A stretch of DNA of 26,078 bases from Methanolobus sp. UBA32 (GTDB lineage Archaea; Halobacteriota; Methanosarcinia; Methanosarcinales; Methanosarcinaceae), in NCBI GenBank assembly GCA_002507205.1, contig DAZF01000072.1, forward strand, positions 53,504-79,581, read 5' to 3'. The stretch's first letter is position 1. Each line of letters opens with the position of its first letter. A program made the translations under genes and the position numbers. This document shows positions 1-7,821 of this stretch, piece by piece. The notes under the pieces are model-generated. The model worked only from the letters and a program-made list of their open reading frames with translations. It was not told the DNA's origin and searched no databases.

Positions 1-12
1 GCACTGAAAACA

Positions 13-20
13 CTTTTATC
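13..20 (+). promoter_or_regulatory. TATA-like box for phosphoglycolate phosphatase gene
   Basis: An AT-rich stretch (core TTTTAT) is centred about 27 nt before the ATG at 43, the usual distance from an archaeal TATA box to the transcription start. No Shine-Dalgarno sequence lies before that ATG. This fits a leaderless mRNA beginning at or near the start codon. Inferred from spacing only. Confidence 0.4.
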
Positions 21-42
21 CCTGCCTTCTTATCTATTGCTT

Positions 43-723
43 ATGAAATTCAAGGCACTTGTAATTGACATAGATGGTACTATCACTCATATGGATCGCA
101 AACTCAGTCTGGAGGCTGCTGCAAAACTGCGTTCACTTGATATTCCTGTTGTGATAGCAACCGGAAATGTCCTCTGCTATGCAAAGGCAGCAGCCAAACT
201 GGTTGGTGTCTGCTGTAATATCATAGCGGAGAATGGTGGTGTCATAGTCGATGGATTTGACAAGGAGCCTATTATTTCTGATGTGATCCATGAGTGCGAG
301 GAAGCATATGATTTTCTCTCAGGGACATTCGATCTGGAAAAGCTTGATTCAGTACACAGAAAGACAGAGATTGTACTGAGGAATAATTTTGATGTTGAAG
401 AGGCCAGGCAACTACTGGGTTCACGTTTTCCGGGAGTTGAAATAATTGATACTCATTTTGCCATCCATATAAAGAGCAGGAAAATAAATAAGGGCACTGG
501 CCTCCTGAAAATGGCAGAATTGATGGGGCTTAAAACTTCCGACTTTGTTGCCATCGGGGATTCAGTGAATGATCTTGAAATGCTTGAAGAAGCAGGATTT
601 GCAATTGCGGTAGGCAACGCTGATGATTTCCTAAAAGATGTTGCTGATTATGTAAGCACAGCAACATATGGTGATGGCACTGCTGAGGCCATAGATTACC
701 TTTTATCCAGAGATCTTATCTAA
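43..723 (+). CDS. pgp: Phosphoglycolate phosphatase, archaeal type (HAD superfamily)
   Basis: Predicted to hydrolyse 2-phosphoglycolate to glycolate and phosphate in the cytoplasm. The 226-residue product has the HAD nucleophile motif near the N-terminus (VIDIDGT, the first Asp being the expected nucleophile), a Thr in the second motif (VIATGN), a Lys in the linker after the cap (KINKGTGL) and the Mg-binding acidic motif GDSVNDLEML near residue 175. A small C2-type cap lies between them. Length matches archaeal Pgp/TA0175-like enzymes. I chose ATG 43 over an in-frame TTG at 37 because MKFKALVIDIDGT is the typical family start and an upstream TATA-like box suggests a leaderless message. It converges with the PRC-barrel gene. 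Other HAD sugar phosphatases share this fold, so substrate is inferred. Confidence 0.88.
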   Translation: MKFKALVIDIDGTITHMDRKLSLEAAAKLRSLDIPVVIATGNVLCYAKAAAKLVGVCCNIIAENGGVIVDGFDKEPIISDVIHECEEAYDFLSGTFDLEKLDSVHRKTEIVLRNNFDVEEARQLLGSRFPGVEIIDTHFAIHIKSRKINKGTGLLKMAELMGLKTSDFVAIGDSVNDLEMLEEAGFAIAVGNADDFLKDVADYVSTATYGDGTAEAIDYLLSRDLI

Positions 724-754
724 GCCAGTTCATAAAATAAAAATGATGGCAGAA

Positions 755-781
755 CTGCAAAGACAAGTGCATGCTTTGCAG
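755..781. terminator. Inverted repeat between convergent genes
   Basis: CTGCAAAG at 755-762 and CTTTGCAG at 774-781 form an 8-bp perfect stem with an 11-nt loop, in the 67-bp gap between the converging pgp and PRC-barrel genes. There is no strong T-run, so a bidirectional terminator or RNA-end stabiliser is plausible but unproven. Confidence 0.4.
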
Positions 782-790
782 CCTGTGAAA

Positions 791-1066
791 TTACATGCTG
801 ATACTTTCAGTGGTAAGTCCGCGTGCTATATTCTTATCAACAACTATGTAGTCCTTTATTGCTCTTACAGATTCAAAAGGCAACAATATGTACTGCTCGT
901 CAACCTTGTATCTTGATGTATCAAGACTCATGTCCGGTTTAACTATCAGGTCTATAATATCTCCTGTTCTGATATCCATTACAATATTGAACAGAATACC
1001 TATTTCTGTTCCATCTGTTGCCATTACCTGTTTGCTCGAAAGGTTTTTTGCAAAGACATTTGCCAT
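791..1066 (-). CDS. PRC-barrel domain protein
   Basis: A 91-residue protein consisting of a single PRC-barrel domain: N-terminal KNLSSKQVMATDGTEIG, then GILFNIVMDIRTGDIIDLIVKP, and a closing segment LLPFESVRAIKDYIVVD. Stand-alone PRC-barrel proteins are common in methanogens and the fold also occurs in RimM and photosynthetic reaction-centre H subunits; the archaeal single-domain forms have been tied to RNA processing, cytoskeleton-like or cell-division roles, but I cannot assign one here. AGGGGCGA lies just before the ATG. It is 47 bp downstream of the CDC48 gene on the same strand and may be co-transcribed, though TTTATACA at about 1081-1088 could be part of its own promoter. Confidence 0.85.
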   Translation of the reverse strand: MANVFAKNLSSKQVMATDGTEIGILFNIVMDIRTGDIIDLIVKPDMSLDTSRYKVDEQYILLPFESVRAIKDYIVVDKNIARGLTTESISM

Positions 1067-1113
1067 TTCATTCGCCCCTTTGTATAAAAGTCACATCTAA
1101 ATTTTTCATATAT

Positions 1114-3354
1114 TTATCTGTATCCTATATAAGAACTTGCTTCTTCTTTCCTGATGCCGCCCTTGAACTGTGCCTGTATTTTCTCATAATATTCTATCAG
1201 ATTCTCAGACAGTGTTGGTCTGACCTTGTTAAGAGCCTCTCTGAAATATTTCATACTGACCTTTTGCACTTCAAAGTTCTCTCGCAGTGCCAGCATGACC
1301 GCTTCCCTGCAAACTGCTTCAATATCAGCTCCGACGAAGCCTTCCGTGATGGTTGCAAGGTCATCAATTGTCACATCGTCATCCATGGGTATGTTCTTGG
1401 CATGTATCTTGAAGATCTCTTTCCTGCCTGCAAAGGTGGATTGCCCTACAAGTACCATCCTGTCAAATCGTCCTGATCTGAGGAGTGCCGGGTCTATAAT
1501 GTCGGGGCGGTTGGTTGCGGCAATAACCACTATTTCTTTTAATGGCTCAAGACCGTCAAGCTCTGTGAGAAGCTGATTGACAATTCTTTCTGATACTTTA
1601 GAGTCCTCTGAGGCTGCACTTCTCATTGGTGCAATTGAATCGATCTCATCGAAGAATACAATACATGGAGCCACCTGTCTTGCTTTCTTGAATGTCTCTC
1701 GGATGGCTTTTTCGGATTCCCCTACCCATTTAGAGAGCATTTGCGGTCCTTTCACACTAATGAAATTTGCATTAGATTCATTTGCAACGGCCTGTGCAAT
1801 AAGTGTCTTTCCGGTACCCGGTGGGCCAAATAGTAAAACTCCTTTAGGGGGTTTGATTCCCATGTTCACGAATTTATCCGGGCTGGTAAGTGGCCATTCA
1901 ACTGCTTCCCTGATTTCCTGTTTAGCCTTGTCAAGTCCTCCTACATCTTCCCATTTCACGGATGGGATTTCAACAAGAACTTCCCTCATTGCCGAAGGTT
2001 CTATTTCCCTTAGCGCATTCTCAAAGTCGTCCTTGCATACCATAATGGTCTCAAGTATCTCGGGAGGTATGTCGTCGTCTTCAAGATTGATGTCTGGTAA
2101 GGCACGTCTCAGTGAACGCATTGCAGCTTCCTGTACAAGGGCCAGGAGATCCGCACCTACGAATGCCTGTGTGTGTTTTGCGATATAATCCAGGAAATCC
2201 TCATCGACATCATCAGCAAGCGGGACTCCTCTTGTATGGATCTGCATAATCTCCAGACGATCCTCTGTGTCAGGGACTCCTATCTCTATTTCCCTGTCAA
2301 ATCTTCCGGGCCTGCGAAGTGCCGGGTCAATTGCATCCAGGCGGTTGGTGGCACCTATTACTACGACCTGTCCTCTTTCTTCAAGACCGTCCATCATTGT
2401 AAGCAACTGGGCGACAACCCTGCGCTCAACCTCACCTGTAACGTTCTCTCTCTTTGGTGCAATGGAGTCGATCTCATCTATGAATATTATGGATGGTGCA
2501 TCGTCTTCTGCTTCTTCGAATATCTTGCGGATACGCTCTTCACTTTCTCCGTAATATTTGCCCATTATCTCCGGGCCGGCTATATAAAGGAAATTTGCCC
2601 TGGATTCATTGGCAACAGCTTTTGCAATTAATGTTTTTCCAGTTCCGGGAGGTCCGTAAAGAATGATTCCCTTGGGCGGTTCGATATTGAGCCTCTGGAA
2701 AAGTTCCGGGTGCTTTAACGGGAGTTCTATCATTTCCCTGACGCGCTGTATCTCTGTGCCAAGACCGCCAATATCTTCGTATGTGACTCCTCTGGTTGCA
2801 CCATCGTAACCATGGACGGGTTTCTGGCGAAGTTCGATTTCTGTAAATTCTCCAACGATGAGGATATCATCTTCTTTAGGTTCTGTCTCAACGGCTACCA
2901 GGGGTATTGCCTGTCCTCCGCCCATCTGGCTTGACATGGGCTGTGTCATTGAACTGATGATGGGGATTATGTCTCCTTCTACAAGGGGACGTTTCATAAT
3001 ATTGCGCTTGATTATCTCACTGATATGGTCTCCATACTCCATGGTGACCCCTTCAGGAGGTGCCAGCACAACTTTTGTAGCAGTTACGACCTCTGCTTTC
3101 CTTACCGTTATCCTTTCTCCGATCCCGACACCTGCGTTCTGCCTGATAAAACCGTCTATTCTGGCGATTCCCTGTCCCCAGTCCTGCCTTTCAGCTCTCC
3201 ATACTTTAGCTGCGGTTTTTCTCTTTCCTTCTATCTCAACAATGTCGCCAGGTGAGAGTTGGAGACTTAAGAGTGTAGTAGGGTCAAGACGAATAATTCC
3301 CCTTCCAAAATCATTTGGGTGTGCCTTCTCTACTTTTATCTGTACTTCATCCAT
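1114..3354 (-). CDS. cdc48: CDC48/VAT-type AAA+ ATPase
   Basis: Archaeal homologue of p97/VAT, a hexameric unfoldase and segregase that feeds substrates to the proteasome. The 746-residue product has the N-terminal double-psi barrel/CDC48 domain (about residues 1-190), then D1 and D2 AAA modules. Each has Walker A GPPGTGKT, a Walker B DEIDSI ([16 protein letters not shown]) and an SRH-type ATNR ([40 protein letters not shown]). The C-terminus ends IGYR, near the HbYX proteasome-docking pattern but with Gly in the hydrophobic position. I chose ATG 3354 ([17 protein letters not shown], the family start) rather than ATG 3363 because AGGG at 3364-3367 directly abuts 3363 but is 9 nt from 3354. 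Confidence 0.95.
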   Translation of the reverse strand: MDEVQIKVEKAHPNDFGRGIIRLDPTTLLSLQLSPGDIVEIEGKRKTAAKVWRAERQDWGQGIARIDGFIRQNAGVGIGERITVRKAEVVTATKVVLAPPEGVTMEYGDHISEIIKRNIMKRPLVEGDIIPIISSMTQPMSSQMGGGQAIPLVAVETEPKEDDILIVGEFTEIELRQKPVHGYDGATRGVTYEDIGGLGTEIQRVREMIELPLKHPELFQRLNIEPPKGIILYGPPGTGKTLIAKAVANESRANFLYIAGPEIMGKYYGESEERIRKIFEEAEDDAPSIIFIDEIDSIAPKRENVTGEVERRVVAQLLTMMDGLEERGQVVVIGATNRLDAIDPALRRPGRFDREIEIGVPDTEDRLEIMQIHTRGVPLADDVDEDFLDYIAKHTQAFVGADLLALVQEAAMRSLRRALPDINLEDDDIPPEILETIMVCKDDFENALREIEPSAMREVLVEIPSVKWEDVGGLDKAKQEIREAVEWPLTSPDKFVNMGIKPPKGVLLFGPPGTGKTLIAQAVANESNANFISVKGPQMLSKWVGESEKAIRETFKKARQVAPCIVFFDEIDSIAPMRSAASEDSKVSERIVNQLLTELDGLEPLKEIVVIAATNRPDIIDPALLRSGRFDRMVLVGQSTFAGRKEIFKIHAKNIPMDDDVTIDDLATITEGFVGADIEAVCREAVMLALRENFEVQKVSMKYFREALNKVRPTLSENLIEYYEKIQAQFKGGIRKEEASSYIGYR

Positions 3355-3400
3355 TATTTTCATCCCTACAATTATTTTAAATCAATAGTGTGATTGTGAT

Positions 3401-3407
3401 TTATATC
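3401..3407 (-). promoter_or_regulatory. TATA box for CDC48 gene
   Basis: On the minus strand AGATATAAATC is about 45-50 nt upstream of the CDC48 start. Transcription would begin near 3377, giving a leader of roughly 20-25 nt that holds the AGGG ribosome-binding site. Confidence 0.45.
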
Positions 3408-3482
3408 TATCTATTTTATTCTAAAGAATAAATAAGATATGGTGTCCGGCTTTATTTCAAATATTCTTTTCTCTCCCGAACA

Positions 3483-3490
3483 TTTAAATA
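3483..3490 (+). promoter_or_regulatory. TATA box for TRAM gene, long leader
   Basis: TTTAAATA preceded by CCGAACA is the best archaeal promoter match in the 252-bp divergent gap (3364-3616). Transcription about 25 nt downstream would leave a leader of roughly 100 nt before the TTG start at 3617. The rest of the gap is AT-rich with no further gene that I can see. Confidence 0.45.
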
Positions 3491-3616
3491 CCAGGTGTGT
3501 ATAGTTATCGATGTAAGAATTAATACTATTCTGGGATTCTGTTAAATTGGATTTAATCTATGGCGTTTTTCAGTATGGTTTTAGTCTTAGCTTTGAATTA
3601 AAGGACGTGCATTATT

Positions 3617-3829
3617 TTGTTTAATAACAATGACAGAGAATCAACAGCCCCTGTAGAGGTTGGAGAGACATACGAAGTAACGATTGAAGACATCGCAAGG
3701 GAAGGAGATGGCATTGCCAGAGTAGAAGGATTTGTAATCTTTGTACCTCAGACCCAGGTAGGCGATACCGTAAACATCAAGATCACAAGAGTATTGCGTA
3801 AATTTGCTTTTGGAGAAAAGGAAGAGTAA
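3617..3829 (+). CDS. Small TRAM-domain protein (probable RNA chaperone)
   Basis: A 70-residue protein that is almost entirely one TRAM domain: VEVGETYEVTIEDIAREGDGIARVEGFVIFVPQTQVGDTVNIKITRV, an OB-like RNA-binding barrel also found in TrmA/RumA and MiaB. Stand-alone TRAM proteins in methanogens have been reported to act as cold-responsive RNA chaperones, filling the role of bacterial Csp proteins. The start is TTG: AAGGA at 3602-3605 lies about 11 nt upstream and no ATG or GTG is in frame. A probable leader of about 100 nt (TATA at 3483-3490) suggests post-transcriptional control. A clear terminator follows. Confidence 0.9.
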   Translation: MFNNNDRESTAPVEVGETYEVTIEDIAREGDGIARVEGFVIFVPQTQVGDTVNIKITRVLRKFAFGEKEE

Positions 3830-3837
3830 TTCTTCAG

Positions 3838-3880
3838 AGAATGGTTTTTACCATTCTTTTACATTCTTTTTTGTTTTTAC
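3838..3880 (+). terminator. Intrinsic terminator after TRAM gene
   Basis: AGAATGGT (3838-3845), TTTT loop, ACCATTCT (3850-3857): a perfect 8-bp stem 8 nt after the stop codon, followed by T-rich sequence (TTTTTTG, TTTTT) to about 3880. Confidence 0.75.
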
Positions 3881-3929
3881 TTTTATTTAGTTCTATTTTA
3901 TTTTATTTATACTTCTGATAAAGGAAATG

Positions 3930-3937
3930 TATTTATT
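3930..3937 (+). promoter_or_regulatory. TATA box, leaderless start of flavodoxin-like gene
   Basis: TATTTATT is centred 27 nt before the ATG at 3961 and there is no Shine-Dalgarno sequence between, so the transcript probably starts at the A of the ATG. Confidence 0.45.
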
Positions 3938-3960
3938 CCCCGATAGCGCATGCTTTTACT

Positions 3961-4611
3961 ATGGGGTTAAAAGCATTATTTCTGAACTGTACGCTGAAAC
4001 GTTCTCCTGAGATATCAAACACCAGAGCCCTGATCGATAAAGCTGTAAGGCTTTTTGAGGAACTGGGCGTTGAAAGTGAGATAATCAGGGTTGTCGACTA
4101 CAATGTCAAATTTGGTGTTACTTCTGATGAGGGGGAAGGTGACGAATGGCCGTTGATACTGGAGAAGATCAAGGCATGCGATATCCTTGTCATAGGGTCT
4201 CCTATATGGTTCGGCGTGCGTTCTTCAGTGGCACAGATGGTTTTTGAGAGGCTTGACGGTACTTATGAAGAAAGTGATCCGGATACCGGCCAGTTCCCTC
4301 TCTACGGTAAAGTAGGTGGTGTCGTGATTACCGGTAATGAGGACGGAGCACATGATGTTGCTGCCAATACATTATTCAACCTGACACATCTTGGGTGTAC
4401 CGTACCTCCCAATGTTGATAGCTATTGGGTTGGTGACGCTGGCCCGGGTCCAAGCTATATTGCAGCCGGTGGGGAGAAGCATCTATACACTAACAAGACA
4501 GTGCGATATATGGTGCATAACCTTGCTTTCTTTGCAAAATTATTAAAAGAAAATCCTATTTCTACAAATATAAATAAATTGTATGAGGATGCGCTCAAGG
4601 AAAGTGAGTAA
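3961..4611 (+). CDS. Flavodoxin-fold NAD(P)H-dependent oxidoreductase
   Basis: A 216-residue FMN-binding protein of the flavodoxin/NADPH-dependent FMN reductase family. The N-terminal strand and phosphate loop read ALFLNCTLKRSPEISNTRALI; the second FMN contact is DILVIGSPIWFGVRSSVAQMVFERL around residues 75-100; a later conserved strand is KVGGVVITGNEDGAHDVAANTLFNL. These resemble bacterial and archaeal proteins annotated as NAD(P)H-dependent oxidoreductases or iron-sulfur flavoproteins, but the cluster-binding cysteines of Isf are absent. Physiological partner is unknown. It stands alone, converging with purL. The ATG is chosen because a TATA box sits 27 nt upstream, suggesting a leaderless message. 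Confidence 0.85.
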   Translation: MGLKALFLNCTLKRSPEISNTRALIDKAVRLFEELGVESEIIRVVDYNVKFGVTSDEGEGDEWPLILEKIKACDILVIGSPIWFGVRSSVAQMVFERLDGTYEESDPDTGQFPLYGKVGGVVITGNEDGAHDVAANTLFNLTHLGCTVPPNVDSYWVGDAGPGPSYIAAGGEKHLYTNKTVRYMVHNLAFFAKLLKENPISTNINKLYEDALKESE

Positions 4612-4630
4612 GCCCTAAAGGAATCTGAAC

Positions 4631-4667
4631 AAAAAGAATGAATTGATGATGGTCATTCCATCATCAA
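4631..4667 (-). terminator. Terminator overlapping the end of purL
   Basis: TTGATGATGG (4643-4652) and CCATCATCAA (4658-4667) form a perfect 10-bp stem with a 5-nt loop. Read on the minus strand, the stem takes in the purL stop codon and is followed by TTCTTTTTG (4629-4637), the layout of an intrinsic terminator. It also lies where the flavodoxin-like gene's transcript would end. Confidence 0.65.
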
Positions 4668-6800
4668 TGTCATGAGGCTATTTCTTGCTTCTTTTATCTC
4701 ATCAAGGGTCAGTTGTACCTTTGAATCTCCTACCTGGATATTCAATGTGTTTCCGCCAACTGTTCCTATTATTGTATGTGGGATATCCTTAAGCATCTCT
4801 GTAACGGCATCTGGTTCTGATGTAGCTACCAGTGCCCTTGCATAGGACTCGGAGAACAGGATGTCATCTGCCCTGAGGTCATTTCCTGCGTTGCTCAAAT
4901 CAACATCTGCGCCATACTTCTCACACATTTCACAAATTGAAGCTGCGATTCCTCCAAGTGATACATCGTGTGATGCTGTGAGTTTTCCGCTTTTTGCAAG
5001 GTCAATGAGTGCATCGATTACCTTGGTGGCGTTCTCTGGTGGCTGTGGAGCTTTTCCGTCCTTTTCCTTTCCGATTATATTATAGTATTCAGAACCGCCG
5101 AGTTCGTCACCTGTTGTTCCTACAAGGATTATAGTGTCGCCCTCTTTTGTGAATACTCCGGCAGGTGCCATGCTTACGTCTTCAATGTGACCTACAAGAC
5201 CAATGGATGGAGTTGGGGCGATTGCTGTCTTGAACTCACCACTCTCATTGTAGAGGGAGACATTTCCGCCAACTACTGGTATTGTAAGATCTCTTGCTGC
5301 ATCCCCAAGTCCCAGGATAGCCTGCTTGAACTGCCAGTATATGTCCGGTCTTTCGGGGTTTCCGAAGTTCAGGCAATCCACAATAGCGATTCCACGTGCA
5401 CCCTTAATAGCAAGGTTCATGGCATTCTCGATAACAGTTCCTTTCCCGCCGGCATAAGGGTCAAGTAAGGTATGTCTGGGGTTACAGCCACAAGAGAGCG
5501 CTATTCCTTCATTGCCTTCAATGCGCAGTATGCCTGCGTCATCTCCGGGTTTTGTAACAGTGCGTACCTGAACTTCATGATCGTATTGCCTGTATATCCA
5601 TCTCTTTGATGCTACGTTATGTGAAGACATTACATCAAGTACGGTCTGTTTCAGGTCAGCCGGCATTTCCGGTTTAACTCCAATATCGCGTGGTGTCGGA
5701 GCTTTTGAAGGACGCTCGAAAGTTGGTGCTCCTTCTGTTAGTTCTTTGATGGGTATATCAGCGACTACCTCTCCCTTGAACTCTACGGTATAGTTCATAA
5801 CTTCGGTAAGTTCGCCTATCATGCTGGCATTGAGGTCGTACTTCTTTGCGATATCCAGTACTGCATCTACATTTTCAGGTTCGACTTCAAGCAGCATACG
5901 TTCCTGTGATTCTGCAATAAGTATCTCGTAAGGTGTCATGCCGGTTTCGCGCAGGATGACATTATCGGATATGATTCTCATTCCCAGATTTCCTTTGGAT
6001 GCCATTTCTGAACTTGCACCTGCAAGTCCTGCTGCACCAAGGTCTCTGCATGACTTCACATATCCTTTTCCAATAGCTTCCAGTGTTGCCTCGATTACCA
6101 GTTTCTCAGTGAATGGGTCTCCTATCTGGATGCTTGGTCTGTCTTCTGCTTCGGAATCCTCAGAAAGGTCTCTTGATGCAAAAGATGCACCTCCAAGTCC
6201 GTCCCTTCCTGTTGTGGAGCCCATAAGTACGAGCTTGTTGCCTGCTGTCTGTGCACAGGCGGTGACAACGTCTTTTTCACGTGCAAGGCCTACTGCGACT
6301 ACATTCACCAGAGGGTTTCCGCTGTATGACTTGTCAAAGAATGCTTCGCCACGTACTACCGGCACACCGATACAGTTGCCGTATCCTGCAATTCCCTCTA
6401 TGATGTGTTCAAAAAGGTAAAGGTTCTTCGGGTTGTCAAGCGGTCCGAAGTAGAGTGGGTCCATAAGTGCTATTGGCCTTGCTCCCATGGAGATAATATC
6501 ACGGACAATACCTCCGACACCTGTGGCTGATCCATTATACGGGTCCACATATGAGGGGTGATTGTGACTTTCCATTCCAATTGCAAGTACCCATCCGTTT
6601 CCGAAACTGATGATGGCTGCATCGTCACCGGGGCCTATGATGACCTTGTCTCCGGTAGTTGTAAATGTCTTAAGCAGTGGTGCACTTGAGCGATATGAGC
6701 AGTGCTCGCTCCACAGGTTCAGGAAACAACCCTGCTCTACGAGATTTGGTTCCCTTCCCATCTTCTCTGTTATGATCTTTAAGTCATCTTCAGGTAACAT
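4653..6800 (-). CDS. purL: Phosphoribosylformylglycinamidine synthase subunit PurL
   Basis: Catalytic, ATP-dependent subunit converting FGAR to FGAM in de novo purine synthesis; works with separate PurQ and PurS, which are not in this window. At 715 residues it is the small PurL type lacking the fused glutaminase domain. Visible marks are the N-terminal [20 protein letters not shown] segment with the catalytic-region His, [19 protein letters not shown], and repeated AIRS-like halves ([17 protein letters not shown] near the C-terminus). GAGG lies about 8 nt before the ATG, and TATATAAA at 6828-6835 is the likely TATA box. purC, another gene of the same pathway, is 7.5 kb away, so the pathway is scattered here. 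Confidence 0.96.
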   Translation of the reverse strand: MLPEDDLKIITEKMGREPNLVEQGCFLNLWSEHCSYRSSAPLLKTFTTTGDKVIIGPGDDAAIISFGNGWVLAIGMESHNHPSYVDPYNGSATGVGGIVRDIISMGARPIALMDPLYFGPLDNPKNLYLFEHIIEGIAGYGNCIGVPVVRGEAFFDKSYSGNPLVNVVAVGLAREKDVVTACAQTAGNKLVLMGSTTGRDGLGGASFASRDLSEDSEAEDRPSIQIGDPFTEKLVIEATLEAIGKGYVKSCRDLGAAGLAGASSEMASKGNLGMRIISDNVILRETGMTPYEILIAESQERMLLEVEPENVDAVLDIAKKYDLNASMIGELTEVMNYTVEFKGEVVADIPIKELTEGAPTFERPSKAPTPRDIGVKPEMPADLKQTVLDVMSSHNVASKRWIYRQYDHEVQVRTVTKPGDDAGILRIEGNEGIALSCGCNPRHTLLDPYAGGKGTVIENAMNLAIKGARGIAIVDCLNFGNPERPDIYWQFKQAILGLGDAARDLTIPVVGGNVSLYNESGEFKTAIAPTPSIGLVGHIEDVSMAPAGVFTKEGDTIILVGTTGDELGGSEYYNIIGKEKDGKAPQPPENATKVIDALIDLAKSGKLTASHDVSLGGIAASICEMCEKYGADVDLSNAGNDLRADDILFSESYARALVATSEPDAVTEMLKDIPHTIIGTVGGNTLNIQVGDSKVQLTLDEIKEARNSLMTLMME

Positions 6801-6827
6801 TCATGTGCCTCTGGTCTAATATGGTGA

Positions 6828-6835
6828 TTTATATA
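6828..6835 (-). promoter_or_regulatory. TATA box for purL
   Basis: TATATAAA on the minus strand is centred about 31 nt before the purL ATG, predicting a leader of only a few nucleotides. The gap 6801-6937 holds nothing else I can identify except a GGG/CCC-flanked TTTAAA at 6847-6862. Confidence 0.5.
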
Positions 6836-6937
6836 GTGAACTATCAGGGCTTTAAAGAACCCTTAATGTAATAAACATTTCTTTGAACAGGTTTTAAGGC
6901 TGATTTCAATAATGTGGCCTATGTAACGGATAATAAC

Positions 6938-7297
6938 TTACTTGCATTGATTCTCAAATTCAAATTTGTCCCCGATAGATATTCCCAATTTATCAGATTT
7001 GCCGTGGGAGGTTTCTATTATATATTTTACTTTTGCCTTACAGGAACATGTGCCTATCCATGGCTGCATGCTGTCTGTCTTTATGACTCTCTTTTGCTCG
7101 TCAAGAAAAACAGCATCAATGGGGTAATTGACAAAAAGCATATGTAATGACACTTTCTGTGCTTTCTTCATAACAAATACAAGGGCATAGTTATCAGGTA
7201 TCCTCCTGCTGAACATGAGCCCTTTTGCCTGCTTAAACAGGCTACAGGCAAAACCAAGGTCCGTTGCGACTTCTTTACCATTAGATATTAATATCAT
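6938..7297 (-). CDS. DUF192 family protein
   Basis: A 119-residue DUF192 protein. Family marks are the segment CSLFKQAKGLMFSRRIPDNYALVFVM near residues 19-45, LHMLFVNYPIDAVFLDEQKRVIKTDSMQPW (55-82) and a closing IIETSHGKSDKLGISIGDKFEF. DUF192 proteins are small all-beta proteins of unknown function, often exported; this one shows no signal peptide or membrane segment, so it looks cytoplasmic. The ATG has no Shine-Dalgarno sequence, and TTAATTAAAA at 7321-7330 is about 28 nt upstream, again suggesting a leaderless mRNA. It is divergent from aIF1. Confidence 0.85.
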   Translation of the reverse strand: MILISNGKEVATDLGFACSLFKQAKGLMFSRRIPDNYALVFVMKKAQKVSLHMLFVNYPIDAVFLDEQKRVIKTDSMQPWIGTCSCKAKVKYIIETSHGKSDKLGISIGDKFEFENQCK

Positions 7298-7320
7298 CGA
7301 AGTTTTACTCTATTCATCTA

Positions 7321-7330
7321 TTTTAATTAA
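7321..7330 (-). promoter_or_regulatory. TATA-like box for DUF192 gene
   Basis: TTAATTAAAA on the minus strand is centred about 28 nt before the DUF192 ATG. Spacing fits a leaderless promoter. Confidence 0.35.
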
Positions 7331-7344
7331 ATGCATATGGAGTG

Positions 7345-7352
7345 TTTAAAAT
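7345..7352 (+). promoter_or_regulatory. TATA box for aIF1 gene
   Basis: TTTAAAAT within GTGTTTAAAATAG is 31-38 nt before the aIF1 start; transcription should begin around 7372-7376. The GGAGG at 7366-7370 would then be at or just before the transcription start, so its use as a ribosome-binding site is uncertain. Confidence 0.4.
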
Positions 7353-7382
7353 AGATAATAATGTCGGAGGAAATACCAGAAG

Positions 7383-7691
7383 ATGAGTTCTGAAATGTGT
7401 TCAGTATGTGGATTACCAAAAGAGCTTTGCATATGCGAAGAAGTGGCAAAAGAGCAGCAAAGAATAACTGTCAAAGTGAACAGGCGAAGATACGGTAAGG
7501 AAGTAACAGTAGTAGATGGCCTTGATGCTCATGAAATTGATCTTCATGAACTTTCAACTTACCTCAAGTCTAAATTTGCATGTGGTGGGACAGTAAAAGG
7601 AAATTCGGTAGAATTGCAGGGTAATCACCTGAGCCGTATGAAAGCCGTTCTTATCGAAAAAGGATTTTCCCCTGATCAGATCAAAAACTAA
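7383..7691 (+). CDS. Translation initiation factor aIF1 (SUI1/eIF1 family)
   Basis: Archaeal homologue of eIF1, which binds the small ribosomal subunit and helps check start-codon choice. The 102-residue product has a short N-terminal cysteine knuckle ([15 protein letters not shown]: CxxC...CxC, likely zinc-binding as in other archaeal aIF1 proteins), followed by the SUI1 core [21 protein letters not shown], the central [19 protein letters not shown] and C-terminal [14 protein letters not shown] at 7366-7370 precedes the ATG by 12 nt. A 10-codon reading frame starting at ATG 7361 overlaps the start. A strong hairpin follows the gene. Confidence 0.93.
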   Translation: MSSEMCSVCGLPKELCICEEVAKEQQRITVKVNRRRYGKEVTVVDGLDAHEIDLHELSTYLKSKFACGGTVKGNSVELQGNHLSRMKAVLIEKGFSPDQIKN

Positions 7692-7711
7692 TTTTATTCT
7701 CTCTCTCTCTC

Positions 7712-7737
7712 ATGTGTGGAATGTCCACACATTTTCT
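7712..7737 (+). terminator. Intrinsic terminator after aIF1 gene
   Basis: ATGTGTGGA (7712-7720), ATG loop, TCCACACAT (7724-7732) make a perfect 9-bp stem followed by TTTCTT. A pyrimidine tract (TTTTATT plus six CT repeats, 7692-7711) lies just before it and could itself promote archaeal termination. Confidence 0.7.
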
Positions 7738-7768
7738 TGCAGGAAGTTTTCTGCTTGAGTCTAATCTG

Positions 7769-7785
7769 TCAGCATGCTTTGCTGA
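7769..7785 (+). promoter_or_regulatory. Inverted repeat beside the Fe-S operon TATA box (candidate operator)
   Basis: TCAGCA (7769-7774), a 5-nt spacer and TGCTGA (7780-7785) form a perfect dyad ending just before the TATA-like sequence at 7789-7799. The position where TFB contacts DNA suits a repressor or activator site. The HTH protein encoded third in this operon is an obvious candidate to bind it. Inference from position and symmetry only. Confidence 0.4.
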
Positions 7786-7788
7786 AGG

Positions 7789-7799
7789 ATATTTATTTA
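7789..7799 (+). promoter_or_regulatory. TATA box for the iscS operon
   Basis: ATATTTATTTA is centred 27-30 nt before the ATG at 7822 and there is no Shine-Dalgarno sequence between, so the operon probably gives a leaderless mRNA. Confidence 0.5.
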
Positions 7800-7821
7800 T
7801 TGGACATCTTCTCTTCTAATT

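Noticed and set aside
37..42. TTG start for phosphoglycolate phosphatase
   Set aside because: The ATG two codons later gives the standard N-terminus and the right distance from the TATA-like box.
1577..3388. Long plus-strand frames opposite CDC48 (1577-2188, 2858-3388 and others)
   Set aside because: They are antisense shadows of a strongly conserved AAA ATPase, low in complexity and without recognisable domains.
5938..6420. 160-residue plus-strand frame opposite purL
   Set aside because: Ser/Pro-rich shadow of the purL coding sequence with no family match.
7692..7711. CT dinucleotide run as a functional repeat
   Set aside because: Short and next to a clear terminator; best explained as a pyrimidine-rich termination tract.
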